Part shown: piece after piece, positions 23,273-37,040 of the stretch | Layout of the letters: every line of letters starts with the position of its first letter | Numbering within the stretch: position 1 is the stretch's first letter | Made by a program: the position numbers and the translations under genes | Notes under the pieces: generated by a model | The model's input: the letters and a program-made list of their open reading frames with translations, nothing else | What the model was told of the DNA's origin: nothing | The model's database searches: none | Assembly: GCA_973895155.1 (NCBI GenBank) | Contig: OZ316891.1 | Span: 25,730,001 to 25,794,000, forward strand | Origin: Marsupella aquatica | Taxonomy: Eukaryota > Marchantiophyta | Length of the DNA stretch: 64,000 nucleotides | Reading direction: 5' to 3'

Positions 23273-23507
23273 CTATGGAAAATACAATTTCATCTCAAGA
23301 GCAATGCTCAATGAAAATCAAAATTTGCACCCAATTTTCCAGGTAAAAATTATTATACACTATGGAAAATACAATTTCATCTCAAGAGCAATGTTCAATG
23401 AAAATCAAAATTTGCATCCAATTTCTCAGGTGAAAATTATTATATTGGTTCAATGAAAATCAAAATTTGCATCCAATTTTTCAGGTGAAAATTATTATAT
23501 TGGTTCA
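23273..23507. repeat. 87-bp tandem repeat, 2.6 copies
   Basis: Units start CTATGGAAAATACAATTTCA at 23273 and 23360. A third partial unit, covering only the ATGAAAATCAAAATTTGCA half, spans about 23450-23507. Differences are few. Confidence 0.88.
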
Positions 23508-25345
23508 CTGGGATTGTGTTGCTTGTTTCATCTTTTTGTGTGATTTTTAAGATCTATTATAGACATAAACATATTCTTGAGAAAAAAATTGAATTAATTT
23601 TACTTTTGTTCATGTAACAAACTACTTGAGGGTCTAGAGTAAATTGTGAAGGGCTTAGTCTATATAATTTTATTACCATAAAGGCCAGAAAAGGCATACA
23701 AATATGTAAACATACCTAACATATTTTATATTTTTTTACTGAATTCTAAAAAATTAGTTAAGGCGACTAGCTTGAGGGAAAAGGATATTAAGAGAATACA
23801 ACGAGACTTGCAATCAATGCTGATCTGGTTGGTTTTTGGTATTTTGGACAAAAACAGAGGTGGTGCTTTGACAAGGTATTTTTGGACACTTGAACCAAAG
23901 TGATGATACATAGTATTTTTGGACACAAGTATAATAAATAGTATCCAAACATATATATATGTTTAAGTCAAGTCCGTCCAAGTTTGGTTTGTCTATGGGG
24001 GCTTCATAGACAACATATCAGTCCATATATAGACACATAAATATAGGTTTATAATGTAACATATTAGTCCATATATGATCTTAATCATCCATTTGTTGTG
24101 ATTGTGTTTAATATTGCAAAAAATATATCATTCTATAAAACATGACCATGTCAAAAAGATATTTTTACAAAAATGAAAAGGAAAATAGATGATGATAACA
24201 GAAGCTCATAATCGATCACAAGTGGAACGTAAATTTCCTTTAGATATGGAAATCTAGAACTAGACTTGAATTACCCTCGTAACTGAAACAGATGTGGCCC
24301 ATAAGAGGGTCCCGTAGGGCGCTCTCCCTTTCCAGAGTGAAACGAAGTTGCTATGATAGTAGAAACCTCTTAAACAGTGTACTATCTACAGGCTGTTGCT
24401 GACTCTAACCACCTCGATTGTGGGTTCTCCTGAAAAAATATACTAGTGTTGGAGGAGATTGCCCCTAGGAAAGAACACCTAGCTTTCGCATCTCACCCAT
24501 CGGTCTTTGTAAATTCCGAGAAAATCCACTCTGTACGTGGCCCTCCGGCTTCAAAGGCCCCCTATACTTCCGAGAATAAGTCTTCTGGCATCTGGCATCT
24601 GGCAGCTTGAGAGCCATGGAAGCTCATTGCCACCTAATATTAATCCAAAGAAGGATGGAACTAGCCTTCTGGCACATCCGGCTGCTCTCGAAAATTCAGA
24701 GTCATTGCAACCCAATAATCTCGAGGATATCCTTCTCCCTAGGGCCCCCATCCAAGTAGGCTGAAGATGGGGACCCTAGGCAGGAGGATATTCATCCACC
24801 CAGCTTTGCAAATTGTTCTGCTACGCATCCCTGCTCATAAAATTCGATTGCTCGTGCGCTGTGGTATCAGTCGGACTTGTGGCTATTCAGTATTTGTATA
24901 CTGGGAATGTTCCCACCGAAGTGTGTGACCGCCATTTCGATTTCCCATAAACTGTGTGAGGACTGTATCTTCGTGCGCTCGTACGAACACTGGGGCTGCT
25001 TTTGATTTGGATCCCAAGTCTTTTTCACATCCTTAAGCTGTGTGTTCTTCATTCGTCTGGCATCCTCATGAGCTTGGGCCATTGTCGACCATGGTCATAC
25101 GACAATACCTTATCCTTCTCTGCTTTGATTTTCGGTCCGCGTCTCTTCGGTTTCATGAGAGGTCCTTGTGCCATGTTGTCGCACCAAATCTGCCCTTTCT
25201 CTACCTCTGAGAGCATGGTCGCTCCATGCGCATTGTACTCTCTAATAGAGCTGACGATGAAGGTACTACGACTTCTCTGATGAAGTTGGCCTTCGGCTTA
25301 AAAAGAAAATTAAAAGAAAAACAAATAAACACGCGCAGAAGCCAA
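23508..25345. other. AT-rich intergenic DNA, no gene seen
   Basis: No supported gene was recognised. From about 24250 composition is more mixed, with a short TCTGGCA triplication near 24587. The right end should contain the 3' UTR of the minus-strand RGLG gene. Confidence 0.45.
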
Positions 25346-28300
25346 TTAATATAATCTAATTCTTGTAGAAATCTTCTCTCTACATATTGGACAAGTTTGT
25401 AAATCTTTCCCACAGCTGCGACAAGTCTGCGAGAAACAAAACGATTCATCAGCCAGCTGTCTTTGGAACCCCACATACTTCACAATTTCTTACAGATCAA
25501 ATCACGTCATAACAATCACAGGAATACTTTCAGGAAGTACAACTCGTCAAAAAAATTACCTGATGTCCACATTGAAAGGCCATATCTTTCCTCTCAGTCA
25601 TACATACAGGACAAACCTGCAAGAGAAAAGTCGCTTGTCAGCATAATCAGCCTTATGAATTTCCTCGTGCATTGCCTCACACGGTACTTCAGCAACGAAG
25701 GAAAAAGAACATTTGAATGACTTGCCCAGTTTAGATTCTCTGACTGACCTGGTCACCGCCAACATCTCTGCCAACATCCCTACTTGTTGCAGCATATTTA
25801 CTTTGGTCCGAATACCCGTAAGGAGTAGATGGTGGATATGCGGCTGGTGGGTAAGCTGTTTGAGGGTAATATTTAGAGCCTCGGCTCCCATAGTCAGAAG
25901 CATTTGCAGCATACTCGTCTGCAGGTGGATATTGTGGCCTTGCAGCAGCTTGACTACTTGCAAAGTTATTCGTGCGTGCAAAGCTTCCCATGAGACCTAA
26001 TCCACGCACTTGTAGATCTGCCTGTAACACTGCTTGCGGTGGCGGGAGAGGACCCCGACCTGGCGGGGTTCCAGTTCGTTGGCTGCATTCAATTAGCTCG
26101 GGTCAAAATTCTGAAATGAGTTCTGAGTCTCTAATCTGACCAACTCAATAGCTCTGCCCTCTAGCTGTGCAGACAAAGTAGCCAATTTGCACGACACTAA
26201 AAAAAAATATGCAAATAGATGGTGAAGAACAGAAACACAGAATGTTGCATATGATCTTACCCCAAAAGGTCCAGTTCCATGGTAGCCTTGTATTGTTGAG
26301 GAATCTCCATGAGTGCAGCAAGTGCAAATAACGCTTCTTTTTGGGCCTGGGCTAAATTTTTAGCCATTATGTCCGAGAAATTCACAAACTGCAAGATTTG
26401 TCAAATAAAAGTTTCACTTCGCGAAGGCACAATTGTCACTTACGGTGCTAGAAATGGAAACGATTAGCTCTGGGTATGTTGCCCGTGTTGAAATGCCATA
26501 GACAAAGGAATGAAATTTTATATCTATGAGATGACAATTGTCGGCTACCGAGGTGTTCCGATGCTCGCATACTAGCTTTCAATTATTTTCCACAGGTGTG
26601 CTCTAGTTGTAACAGGGTTCTTTAGATATCCTAGTTCAACATTTAAGAACCACGGCCGAGGCACAACAACACCAAAACTTTGAGGCTTCTCTAACAAGGC
26701 TAAGGTGTAGGAGCTACCTAGGCCCCTTCAATGTCCACAGTGAATATTGGCCTTACAGATTATGTCCTCAATGCGGGCTCATTTTTGGAATTTTTTCTTG
26801 CTGACTGATGTTTACTTTGTAATGAATGCTCCACTCTTATTGAGTGGTCTGCTTATGCCCAGAATTTGTTCAGCCTCAATTTAGCAAAGGCAGAGACCGA
26901 CAATGAAGAAAGTAACAATACCTGAAAATTATCAAATGACCTTGACGGGATGTTATCATCAAACTGTCGCATCATATCCCATGGACCATCACCAACGCCA
27001 ACCAATATAATGGACAATGGATATTCACTGCAAGCACATCAATGTGTCAATCTCTCCTGCTGTAGTGATCCTAACAGCTCTATGAGGCTTCGGAATAGTT
27101 GATTCATATCATCTAGGCCATGTATAGAAATTCAGATTGCAAGAATTTTCGGTGGTATTGTCCCTAAAAGTTTACCTAGCTGCAACAATTGCATCAATTG
27201 TCGATCTCTCCTGAGGACTTAGGAGGTTGGGGCCAGTGTCAACACTCCTTGTCACCTGCAATCCCAAGAAAAATTCTCATCAACACACTCGTACCTTCAT
27301 AGCCTTCGGAGGAATTTGTTCTTTCGTCGGAAAATCCCTGTGTCACTAAGAAGTTGACCTTAATACCAACTGTCCCCCTTCTAAGCCTTGCAAATGTTAC
27401 CCTTATTTCATACCAAATGGTTGAAAAATGAATCCAGTCAACACAAGGACCCTCCTCTACACTCTACCATCATTCATATCTCTGTCACTTCCATATATGG
27501 AAAACATTACCAACAGAAATGAGATGGCTTCCCAGATACGTAGAAGTTTGTACCTGTCCATCCGCGACAATAACCAATACATGATATTGACCTCCACTGT
27601 CCTCAACCGTCTTCATTGCTGCCTCAATTATAGGGGCAAAAGAAGTAGGACCTACATCAAACAGCGAAAGGCAAAACTCAACACTTTATCACAACAGCTT
27701 CTTAAGGACCTTTCTGGAAATCCTTATTTTGAAAAAGCGCAGTCTGTGACGACCCTTCGTTCTGGAAATCTAAACGACATTCATGTTGTTTTCTGAACTA
27801 GCGAAAAACACCAAATACCAATCCAGAGAATGAGAACATCTCTGTCAGTCTCTCTCATTGAGAACCTAACCACTCTCCCGTACTGACTCACCAGCAAGCT
27901 TTAAATTTGGTACAATCTGTCGATATCGCGTCAGAGCTTCACCAAATCCATCACATGGACGATGATCTTCATAGAAACTGAAAACATACTGGTCATGGGT
28001 TGAAGCTGTGCTCATTCCATATACCACAAAGTTGAATCAGTTTCATCAATATAAATCTTCAAAGACAATTTCACCATCATGCAACAATGAAGCCGAAGAA
28101 AGTCAAATCATCGTGTCTGCTGTAATACATGCATTGATCTCCTTGCAAAAAACGTGTAAGTTTGAAAAGAAAATTTGACTGTTGCAGCTCTTGGGGGGTG
28201 GGGGGGTGGACAATGACGAACTCACCATCTCCGAAGCCAAAGCATGGTATAAGATTGTCCTCGTCAAACACTGACAATGTTTGTCCAATGATTGAAATCG

Positions 28301-29453
28301 CTTGCTCATACGGATTTGAATATTCTCCGATAGCATGCAAACTTCTCCCATTAAAAGAATGCTTCCCTACATGATCACCCAATGGATAATACCAGCATTT
28401 AATTCATGTGCACAATATCAGAAAACTGAAGAAATGCTAGCATGTATTCTACGATAAGTCACACAAGCCAGCGGTTGGCTGAATTTAATGGTCTCTGGAG
28501 GTCGCTGGGTGGAATTCCCGTGCATTCCAAGGAGAATTTACAAAATCGGGAAGACTGTAGGTCGTCGCCTACTTATTCAATTCCTCTGACGTCCTCCGTT
28601 GACAGTCACTACTACTTCTGAAACTATCGTCTCCCCAATTTAAATCTTAATTTTTCAAAAGAAAAACTCAACACAAAGATGACTCTTATGTTGACAACTA
28701 CCTGTCCACTCGTTGCTCTTCGTGAAATCAACGCCAAGAATGAGGTTGGATGACTCAAGACCCGCTTGTCTTAATGCAATTTGAACCTGGATATTTCACA
28801 TACAAGCAGTTCACAGAGATGTTTACGATTGATTACACGGGAAGAACCAAACCAAACAAAAAGCCACCCAAAATATTTACAGAAGCAATTTTACAGCACT
28901 CGGAGTTATACACTGGGCATTATTAAGCCGACAGGGGATAGCTTGATGAGATTACTACCAATTTGGCTTCAAGAAGAGGACAGAATCCAGAGCACAGAGC
29001 CGAATGAGGTTCCGTTAGAAATTTAGAATTTCTATTGCATGCGCGAAGACATTCTTCCCTGGACTCGGATCACTACATTCGTCTCGCTTCAAGAGATGCT
29101 CAAAATGTGACTCTAAACTGAGAACAACATTGAGAATCTTTTGCGGGAAGATGCGTGCAAAAACAGTAGTACAGCTACGAGCTAAGGCGTTTACTCAAGG
29201 TTCCCTTGCACTCCACCGTAACCAGTCTAGTCGCTACATATTTCAGACAGAACCCTCGTCCTTCGGTTTCGATGGGCTAGGATAACATGATTACCTGATC
29301 CAAGGTTTGATATTGATCCGTTATGTGGGAAAACTTCCTGGAGAATTTCCTGCCGAGGGCACGAGCACTTCGGGGTGCTTCCCTTAAGGGCGAGGAAGAC
29401 TCCCACGAGGTCGCTGGTCCGGGGGGCTTACTGCGTGAGGAACTGCCACCCAT
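25346..29453 (-). CDS. RGLG: RGLG-type E3 ubiquitin ligase (copine/vWA plus RING)
   Basis: Eleven minus-strand exons join in phase: 29453-29295, 28786-28702, 28366-28226, 28005-27892, 27651-27554, 27255-27176, 27027-26922, 26388-26261, 26082-25749, 25616-25560 and 25426-25346. All have GT/AG ends and give 460 aa. The start MGGSSSR carries Gly2 and Ser6 for N-myristoylation, as known for plasma-membrane RGLGs. The copine-like vWA domain covers about residues 65-300, with a MIDAS-type [10 protein letters not shown] at 73, [56 protein letters not shown] and [21 protein letters not shown] Pro/Tyr/Ser-rich linker follows (about 305-415). The C-terminal C3HC4 RING uses C417, C420, C431, H433, C436, C439, C446 and C449. 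Known family members build K63-linked ubiquitin chains and act in auxin, ABA and stress signalling. Length and order match the family; no break is seen. Confidence 0.95.
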
Positions 29454-29863
29454 ACTCCTAGCTCTTACACACCTCCACAAATTAAAAAAAGGGGGACAAT
29501 TCCCCGTCCAATCTCTGAAGATGCCTTCTTTCACAGCGTCTTTCAAATGAGTCACTCCTTGGCCCTATGTCCAATTAACAAATTCTGAGTAGAGTTCTGC
29601 TCACAGCACAGATCGGCCCGGGTATCTATGCTCTGATGATTACCAGTTGAAGATTGCCCAAAATTTGAAGAACGCGCTCAGACGCGCTCTTCAAGACCTC
29701 CTATCCAATTTTTTCGGTCCTTTGTCCTTCTACTGTACAATTTCAATCTGTTCGACTTCTACGTCGACATTCGCCTGAAGAGAAACTCGGAGTCAAACAA
29801 GCCGACAATATCTCGCTACCAACACACTATCGCTTTCCAGCGTATCAGCGTCCACGTGACCTA
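29454..29863 (-). promoter_or_regulatory. Probable RGLG promoter and 5' leader
   Basis: This is non-coding DNA directly upstream of the RGLG ATG. No clear TATA box was picked out. If the weak plus-strand candidate to the right is real, this would be a shared divergent promoter. Confidence 0.35.
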
Positions 29864-30791
29864 GTGGTACGCTTTCCCTCTACAGATAACGGTGATGTCG
29901 GAGCAACCAAGCAGATCCGAAGCCTAGTAAGTAGTAACACCAAAAACGCCTTCTCACTCGACGGTCTCTCCAGAACCCAACAGCACTTGCAGATCCTCCT
30001 CTTGCAATCGATGCAGGTGAGACAGGTGATCTCGTCGCTAGGGTCCAGAAGTGAGGCCCCCAAAAATGTTCAAGCAAGCGCACCACGTAAAAACCTCTTC
30101 AATACTCCGAAAGTTCCGTCGTTTTTTAGCAAAACCTTCAAAGTCAAACTAAGCCCACACGACTTTCAGTGCTTTCGCGAGGTTGGAAGAATCCCGCACA
30201 GAAACATAGCAGCTTCCCTTTGCATGATCGTCGAGTTGACGCGTAGTCCCACAACTTTACCTAACTAAACCCTCCGGAAGTTATGTTGCTAAGAAATTGC
30301 AGGCGCCCGACTCTGAAAGTCATGTCGAACAACGAAATCGATTATTGCCACCCGAAGCCAAACCGGCGGCACATCCGGTAACATCTGGCTTATTAGAAAA
30401 GCCCAAGAATCATTTTGTCCATGTTATTTTACTGGAAAAACCCGCAGGCTTCTCGAGCTTCAAAGCATGCCCCAGACTTCAAACCTTAGATAGGCTCATG
30501 CCAAGCTACGCGGACAGTTGTAAAAAGATACATGTGGACAGCAACCGGCCGTCAGACAACAGCATTCCAGCAGCTACAGCCCTTCGTAGACTAACAACTT
30601 ACTACAAAAGCAAAATTGCCTGGACGCCAACAAACCCTCCGGTCCCTCTACTGTACCTTCCTCGTCAGCACGGAGTGCTATTGATGACATGCGCGTCCTG
30701 TAAAGTGCCGGTGGTCAAGCGCAGTGGCGAAATACAACAACAATCAATCCAAATAGAGAAGGTCCTGTCTCTTCCATGTCTTATAACCTAA
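29864..30791 (+). other. Possible small plus-strand two-exon transcript
   Basis: An open stretch ending LQILLLQSMQ reaches a donor-like ATGCAG/GTGAGA at about 30016. A following open stretch from an acceptor-like GAAATTGCAG at about 30301 (APDSESHVEQRNRLLPPEAK...) is in a compatible phase and ends at 30791. The first stretch lacks a convincing ATG; the only early one is in another frame (near 29895). No family is recognised, so this is weak, and a long non-coding RNA or chance are equally possible. Confidence 0.18.
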
Positions 30792-31103
30792 CGGGCCTGC
30801 AGTTCGTTAACTTAATAAAGCAAGAGCGGCAAATCCTTCGAGGTAGAATCCTCCCATGATTTTATTCTCCAGTCACTGAGAGAGTCACCTTCCTTCGTCC
30901 ACGACCAAGTCAGCGGCATTCAAAACAAATTAATGAACAACCGCCTACTCAGTCTGTTGGCGAAGTCTACGCCTAATCTTCCGGCCTACACTAATGCCGT
31001 AATGACTTCCATACTTTCCCGTGCGTCACCATCGAGAGAAGCGAATCAATCACAGTGTTCGACCAGAATCTGTGGCCATCATTAAAAACAAACGGAGGAC
31101 GTC

Positions 31104-31265
31104 CTCTTGATACCAAACCTGTGTCATCGGTATCAAATCGCAAATCGCAAATCGCAAATCCTCGCTCCTCAAAAGCTTGCAAAGCGACTCTTGATACCAA
31201 ATCTGTGACATCGGTATCAAATCGCAACTCGCACATCCTGACTCCTCAAAAGCTTGCAAAGCGGC
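31104..31265. repeat. 84-bp tandem duplication with an internal 7-bp microrepeat
   Basis: Units starting CTCTTGATACCAAA begin at 31104 and 31188 and end CTCAAAAGCTTGCAAAGCG. The first copy has an expanded CAAATCG tract (about three units) that accounts for the length difference. Confidence 0.85.
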
Positions 31266-33103
31266 ATCGAAAGCTTCGAGACCAGGAAAAAAAACCTCAC
31301 AACGCTCCGATTCCGGAGAATTTGCGTTCACAAAACACGGAGTGTATCTGTAAGTCGAGTTACATAGTGTTACATCGTGTTATATGGAAAACGAGCGGGC
31401 ATTACAAGTAAGAATGTGTAAGAGGTAAACGGGCACGAGGTTTACAGTACAGCGCTTTTGCGTGGCCGACCGGGAAAGGGAATCCCAGTTGCCACCGGGA
31501 CGCATTTCTGGCGTGCTATAGAAATATACCGGCGCAATTAGGTTATATCTGGGCTACCTTAATTATATTTCAAAGTTCCAAACAAACAAAAGAGGCTCAA
31601 AGTTCCAAAAAAGAAAAAGAGGCTCAACCAGCCAACCAGGACACATGATCCTTTCGACAAAAGACCCATTCAAGAGGGGACAATGAAAAGGCCAAAACCT
31701 AGGCAAAAGACCTATTCAACAGGGGACAATGAAAAGGCCAAAAGCTAGAAGGAACAGGGTAAAGACCTAACACCAGAACAACCAAGGACACAAAAAACTA
31801 TTCTCTATCTATAGGCAAACTGAAGAGCTTGATAGTGCTCGGGCATCAACTACATTGGAGGCCAAGCAAGGAGATCTTACTTACTAGAGTCCCTCAAACC
31901 AACCGTCTCCCTTTCTATAAAGAATAATGAATGTCTGTGCCCACTTAGGTTATATCTATGTTACACATTTGGAAAAACCAGTTTTATAGTTTCCTCATTG
32001 AAAACAAGAGATCTCCTATTTTTCACAGGTTGAGTGTGGAATTGGAGATTCACAAAGTATAATTTATGCTCATATCTTTTGGAAAACCAGTTTTAAAACT
32101 TTCGTAATTAAAATGAGAAAATTCCTATTTCCCTCTCGTTGACCGTGGAACTTTGAAAATCAGAAAGTGTCTTTTATGCTCGTTGCCAGGAAGTTTCAGG
32201 TACCCTATTTTTTAGTGAGCTTTAAACTACAATTAAAAAGCATTCCTATTTCTGCTTGCCCACGAGAATGTCTCAAACGGATTTTAATTAGGATCAGATT
32301 TCCATATCAGAATGGAGCATGCGTTGATCTAAAATAAACCCTTTCAAATCAATGTCATTCCCCAAGACTCCCAGAGCAGCAAGGGCTGATCACTAGGAAA
32401 AGTTATGCTCTGTTTGTCCTTGTCCAGAAAAATAATATAAAATAAATTGTTTGATTGGCCAGTGAAGTACCCTAAATTGTTCATTTTATGACTCTTCACT
32501 TATCATAGAAATCAGGAGTACAATCAGATCTTGTCATTAACCCTATCACCAAGACTACAATAGGTCTTGACAAATTTAGTCATGAACATTCACTACATTT
32601 TCATTTTTACTCATTTGTCTGAGTCATCAGATTTTCCTAAATATTAAGGAGGACTGTGGTTTGGAGATTAGCACCATCCAGAAGGAGTGTTTTTTTTCTC
32701 CACCAGCCACTGCTAAACATAAAGATTGATCTACATTTTATGTTTTACTGAAAAGATTCACAAAAACTACATAAATTTGGTCCTAGAGATTTGATTTCAT
32801 TTATTGCACCAATCTGTTGGTCCCTCCAGTAATCTGCCCTAGTTGACTCTGCCCTAGTTGACTATCCCTATGGAACAGAGGAAAAACTTGACATCACATA
32901 GATTTTAAATTATGTTTTAGTATAGATTCATTTTTGTCCAATTTGGTAGAGTTTGGCTTGGGTTCTTCTGTTGCTTAAAGGTAGATGACGTGTAGCCCAA
33001 TCAAATTCATTTCGTAGTATACTAGAGAGATTGAAAGATGGTCCCCAGATTATAATTATACAGAACCTTACCAATGGGAACCATGGAGAAGCAAGAGAGG
33101 GGA
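31266..33103. other. Intergenic DNA, mostly AT-rich
   Basis: No gene was recognised. About 31640-31760 has two close copies of GACCCATTCAAGAGGGGACA-like text (AAAGACC-ATTCAA-AGGGGACAATGAAAAGGCCAAA), another diverged member of the dispersed family seen at 48321. Confidence 0.45.
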
Positions 33104-33418
33104 TGTTGAGAAGTGGACATACACAACCAATTGGCTAAAGGTTACGACACTTAGGCTAACCACAGTTAGGGTCTTAGCTGAGGTTAGGTTAGTCGTGTGT
33201 GACCTTGTATATACCAAGGCTAGTGTAAGTCGCTGGTGTGTGATGCTTATTCATTGTAACGGAGCAACTTGAGGAAGAGGGAGAGCATGTGTGTTCGTCT
33301 ACTCTTGAAATAAAGCTTGAATGTTCGTGTGGACGTAGTCTTGGAGAAGAGATGAACCACGTAGAGATTGTGTCGACTATGTGTGTATGGTCGTTGCAAA
33401 TGATGTCATAGTTCAACA
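33104..33418 (+). repeat. LTR-like remnant related to the 3385-3736 LTR
   Basis: This block begins TGTTGAGAAG and ends TTCAACA. Inside are GGCTAACCACAGTTAGGG and CTTAGCTGAGGTTAGG, then a TGTATATACC promoter-like motif and a tail with GATGAACCACGTAGAG. The minus-strand reading of 3385-3736 has the same order, with differences. No matching 5-bp duplication and no primer-binding site follow, so it is an old solo LTR or fragment in plus orientation. Confidence 0.5.
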
Positions 33419-36400
33419 ATAATGAGTAAGATCCTGATTTCTGTTCTTTTTGTCTTGAACGGAGGTGTGTCCACTGGGGTGTGGAGGGTATATGTGTGTG
33501 GGTGGGATGGGTTTTGTTGGTAGTGGATTGAAGTTCTGATTATCTGCTCAGCCCCTAGTCGTCCACTTTGTGGCCCTGATTTAATCCTCTCTCCTTCCTG
33601 GTGCAGGTCCTTGTTGGATACGTTGGGGCTCACCCTGGTCTATGTTCCCTATAGAAAAATTGTCACATTGGGATGGGGGGAGTCTAATTGTATTTTCTCC
33701 CCATTTCCGTTCAAGACAAAAAGAAGTGGACATACACTTACATAATGGGAAAATTACAGAAAATGATGCTCTCATGGACTGCTGACAAAAATCACACAAA
33801 TCAGGATAGACTAATCAGAGGTCACTGACCGGTGAGGAGTCATCGGTTTGCCCAAATGATTGGGCTACACATTTGGGTTTAGAGGTCATTGACCCCTAAA
33901 CCACTGGAGATGCGCTTATAGAGTTAGCACTTTGAGAGAGCTGACTGTGTAAAGGTGGAGGTGGAAGGTGAGGAGTCATGGGTTCGAAACGCACCACAGC
34001 TGTGAAACCAACCGACCAGTCAGCAGTCGCCAGTTGGAGCCGGAATAATCAAGGATCCAAGGGGGTATAAATTATGAGCTGATAATTTAGACTCTCTCAA
34101 TTCCAGGAAACACACCTCTCGTGACTGTCTGTCGTTGCCAAAACGCGTTCAGACTCGCCCTCCCCATCATGGCCCTCCTCTCCTCAAGCATCTTGCTGCA
34201 GCTTTCTCCTCCCCACGTGGGCACAATGCCTCACCATGCACTGATCGATCCATGGATCCCACCTTATCTACTATATTGTTTCCGTGCTGCTTTGGACCGG
34301 ACTTTACTGCACAGGATGCCAATCAAGCCGTCATCATTAGGAAATTCAGCAGGAAATTCAGTGGTGCTGAAAGTTACTTTACAACATGGAATTTTTCATG
34401 TAGAGTACTCACTGGTGACTGGTAAGACCCACCTTTGTGGTGGCGATTGATGATGAACTAAGGGACAAGGAATGATTCTGTACTCACAGGTAAGACCCAC
34501 CTTTGTGTTGACGACTGGTGATGATCCCAGTGCGTCTGTTTTCGATTGATCGGTGCCCGTTTTGAATCAGACAGTGCGAGAGGACAAAGTGCCGGAAGCT
34601 GACTGTAGTTGGGAAGCGGGTGCATCCATCGTTGTCTTTTCAAGCCAAACCCCAGAAATGAAGGCGCCCAACTCCCAAGAGAATCGGAATTCGGCGTTTG
34701 GTTGGCATGTGCTGTACCTGGAGCTGTACGGTGAGGATTTGGGGTACTGAAATCGATTATCGACTGAACGAAATTTACGTGAAAACCTTTCCTGGAAGGC
34801 TGTTTGCAGCTCGGTTGACCCTGGGTCGTCGGGGAGTTTTGGGTAGGACTCATCTGAGCCGTGAAGACTCTGGATCGATGGCTGTGTCAGACGAGTCCGA
34901 CGTTGAGTGGACCCTCCTCATGAGAATCTCTCGCTCTCTCTCTCTCGTCAGGGATGGGCTGGCGAGCATGCGAGGTCCGGTGCTGCATGTTTGCACCAGT
35001 CGCATGTTCACGGAATGCGTAATGGAGTACGGCACACTGGTCAGACGACATCACTTTTTAACTCTCCTCATCAAGCCATCTATGAATACCTCAAAGAGCA
35101 ATCCAGTGTGAAACTGAAGGGGGCTTTACAAGACAGGGCCGTTCTAATTTTTTTCCAGTCTCCCAGATGTGATCCTAGCCCGCATTTGTGAAAACTGGTT
35201 GCACTTGACTTTACAAGACAGTGGGGGCCCAATTCCAATCAGAGAATCTCGCTTCACATGAACTCTGACCCCAACGAAGCGACTATCCATCCAGGCCCCC
35301 GCGGCCTTGTAAAGTCCCCCTGAAACGTCTACTCCGACCGACCCTTCCTGCCATGAGTTCAAGAGTGATATTATTAGTAAAGCTCAGGATGGTTAGGGTG
35401 ATTTTAAGGCACCACATTACTACTAGATGGGGCGAAATTTATCATGAACAGCCTTCTTCAAGAACGAGCTTGGGATGGATTTTTCAATATAGTGACAGGA
35501 ATTGTTGACCTTGTAAAATGTGCCTATATCCATTGCTTCTCACAAATAGAAACCTAAGGTGACATTTGGAGTCAATGATGGAAGATTAATGAAAAATTTG
35601 TCTTGATTCTTTCCTGGACGGTGAAGGCTTTCAGTGGAGTTGATGGAAAGGCCACTCATAATGAATTGATGGTTTTATTCTCAACTGTCATTATTGACGA
35701 AAATGCCCACCTTCTAAATGTGAGTCTAAAAAAAGTGCTTTTCCACAGAACTTGAAACGTATCAGAATGGGATACTAAGGTATAATCTTTTCATACAAAC
35801 TAAAAGATTCGTCAATATCTCCAGTATCATTTGCTTTAGAACCTGAATAAGGTATCTTTTGCAGTGTGATTTGGAATCTGTACCGGATAACTTCTATGTT
35901 GTTAATTTGATGTGAGCAGTATATATCAGGGCAAAAAACGCAGAACAGGGAGACAAGATCCCAATGGCAAAGCAACCCAATGAAAGGAAAGAAAAGAGGG
36001 AAAAGGAAGGAAAAGAGAGGAAAGGGCCCAAAAAACCAAGCCAAGGGGACCCCAAGCAGTCAAGGTATACAGATTGAAAAACTTTTCACAGGATAATATT
36101 GATGCGTTGTTGAATTTTGCGGATCGCATAATTGCTGACTACTGGTTTTCAATTCTGGTCTTAAATTCACCAACGGGCACTGACGACGAAGTTGCTAAGA
36201 AAGGCGAACGCAAACGCAATCTTGTACAACTGTACTTCGGAAGTAGGGACAACAGAGTCGCAGAATAAGTGTCTAGAAACCTGCAAAAGTCTGGTAGCTT
36301 TCATCATACTCTTCACAGCCACCTTACACGTTAGGTGTGATGCAGAGGATGGAAGAAAAATCAGAGGCTGGAGAGACCAAACAGTCAATAACACAGGTGG

Positions 36401-37040
36401 GTAGTTTCTGCAGAAAATCGAAGTGCGAGTTAGGATGGAGAATATGACGTTTGCATGAACGCCACGCTGAGCTTAGTTCCAGTGACACCAATTCTTTCCA
36501 TAAATGGAAGCCAGCAATTGACAAAGGCTCAGCTAGAATCTGATTATTTATGCACTTTGTGAAAGTACATTGAACTGGGTACTCGTGATTCTGGGACACT
36601 TCGCAGAAGCGAACTGACCCACGACTAAAGCAGAATTCCGTGGTTCATTTTTATATCTGCAAAGTTCTCCACAAAGATCGAGAAGATGCAATCCCAATTT
36701 ATGATCCATCGAGAACGTGAAAGCCGGCCTGGTTTGTCAGAATCTGTTCACAGTAGACGCATTGGTCCAATCGAGTTGACGTGTACGAAATGAACGAAAG
36801 ATCGAGGCTAGTGTAACGATTTGTAGCCGAATAGTCTTCCACAGTCGTTTGTGATTAACGCATCGTAATAAGTATCTCAGAGCTGAGCCCACCTTCACTA
36901 TTTTGTTGGCCAGATCAATTCGAGCTCGACCCTAAGTTAGCAATTGCAATTTGTGGGTCCCAGTAACTGCCTAACTGCCCATCAAAATATGACATGGACA
37001 TTCCTCCATACCATTTGCACACCTTACTTTAATATTATCA
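33419..37040. other. Long gene-poor stretch with repeat fragments
   Basis: No supported gene was recognised. Contents include a GGTGAGGAGTCAT motif twice (about 33832 and 33967), the second leading into GGTTCGAAACG, which resembles a tRNA-type B box and could mark a SINE remnant. A GGTAAGACCCACCTTTGTG segment occurs twice (34421 and 34489), with a CT-rich tract near 34930. A dispersed-family fragment lies at about 35935-36065. Open frames of 60-140 codons (for example 34698-35111) have no family resemblance. Confidence 0.4.

Noticed and set aside
21708-25345. Search for the missing CDF domain of the MTP12-like gene
   Set aside because: No frame with an HxxxD-containing helix pair or other CDF landmark was found in this interval; only a short unassigned open stretch near 22288.
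34121-34450. Possible small secreted peptide (MALLSSSILLQLS...)
   Set aside because: The hydrophobic start is short, and the frame runs into a local GGTAAGACCC duplication; no cysteine pattern or family feature.
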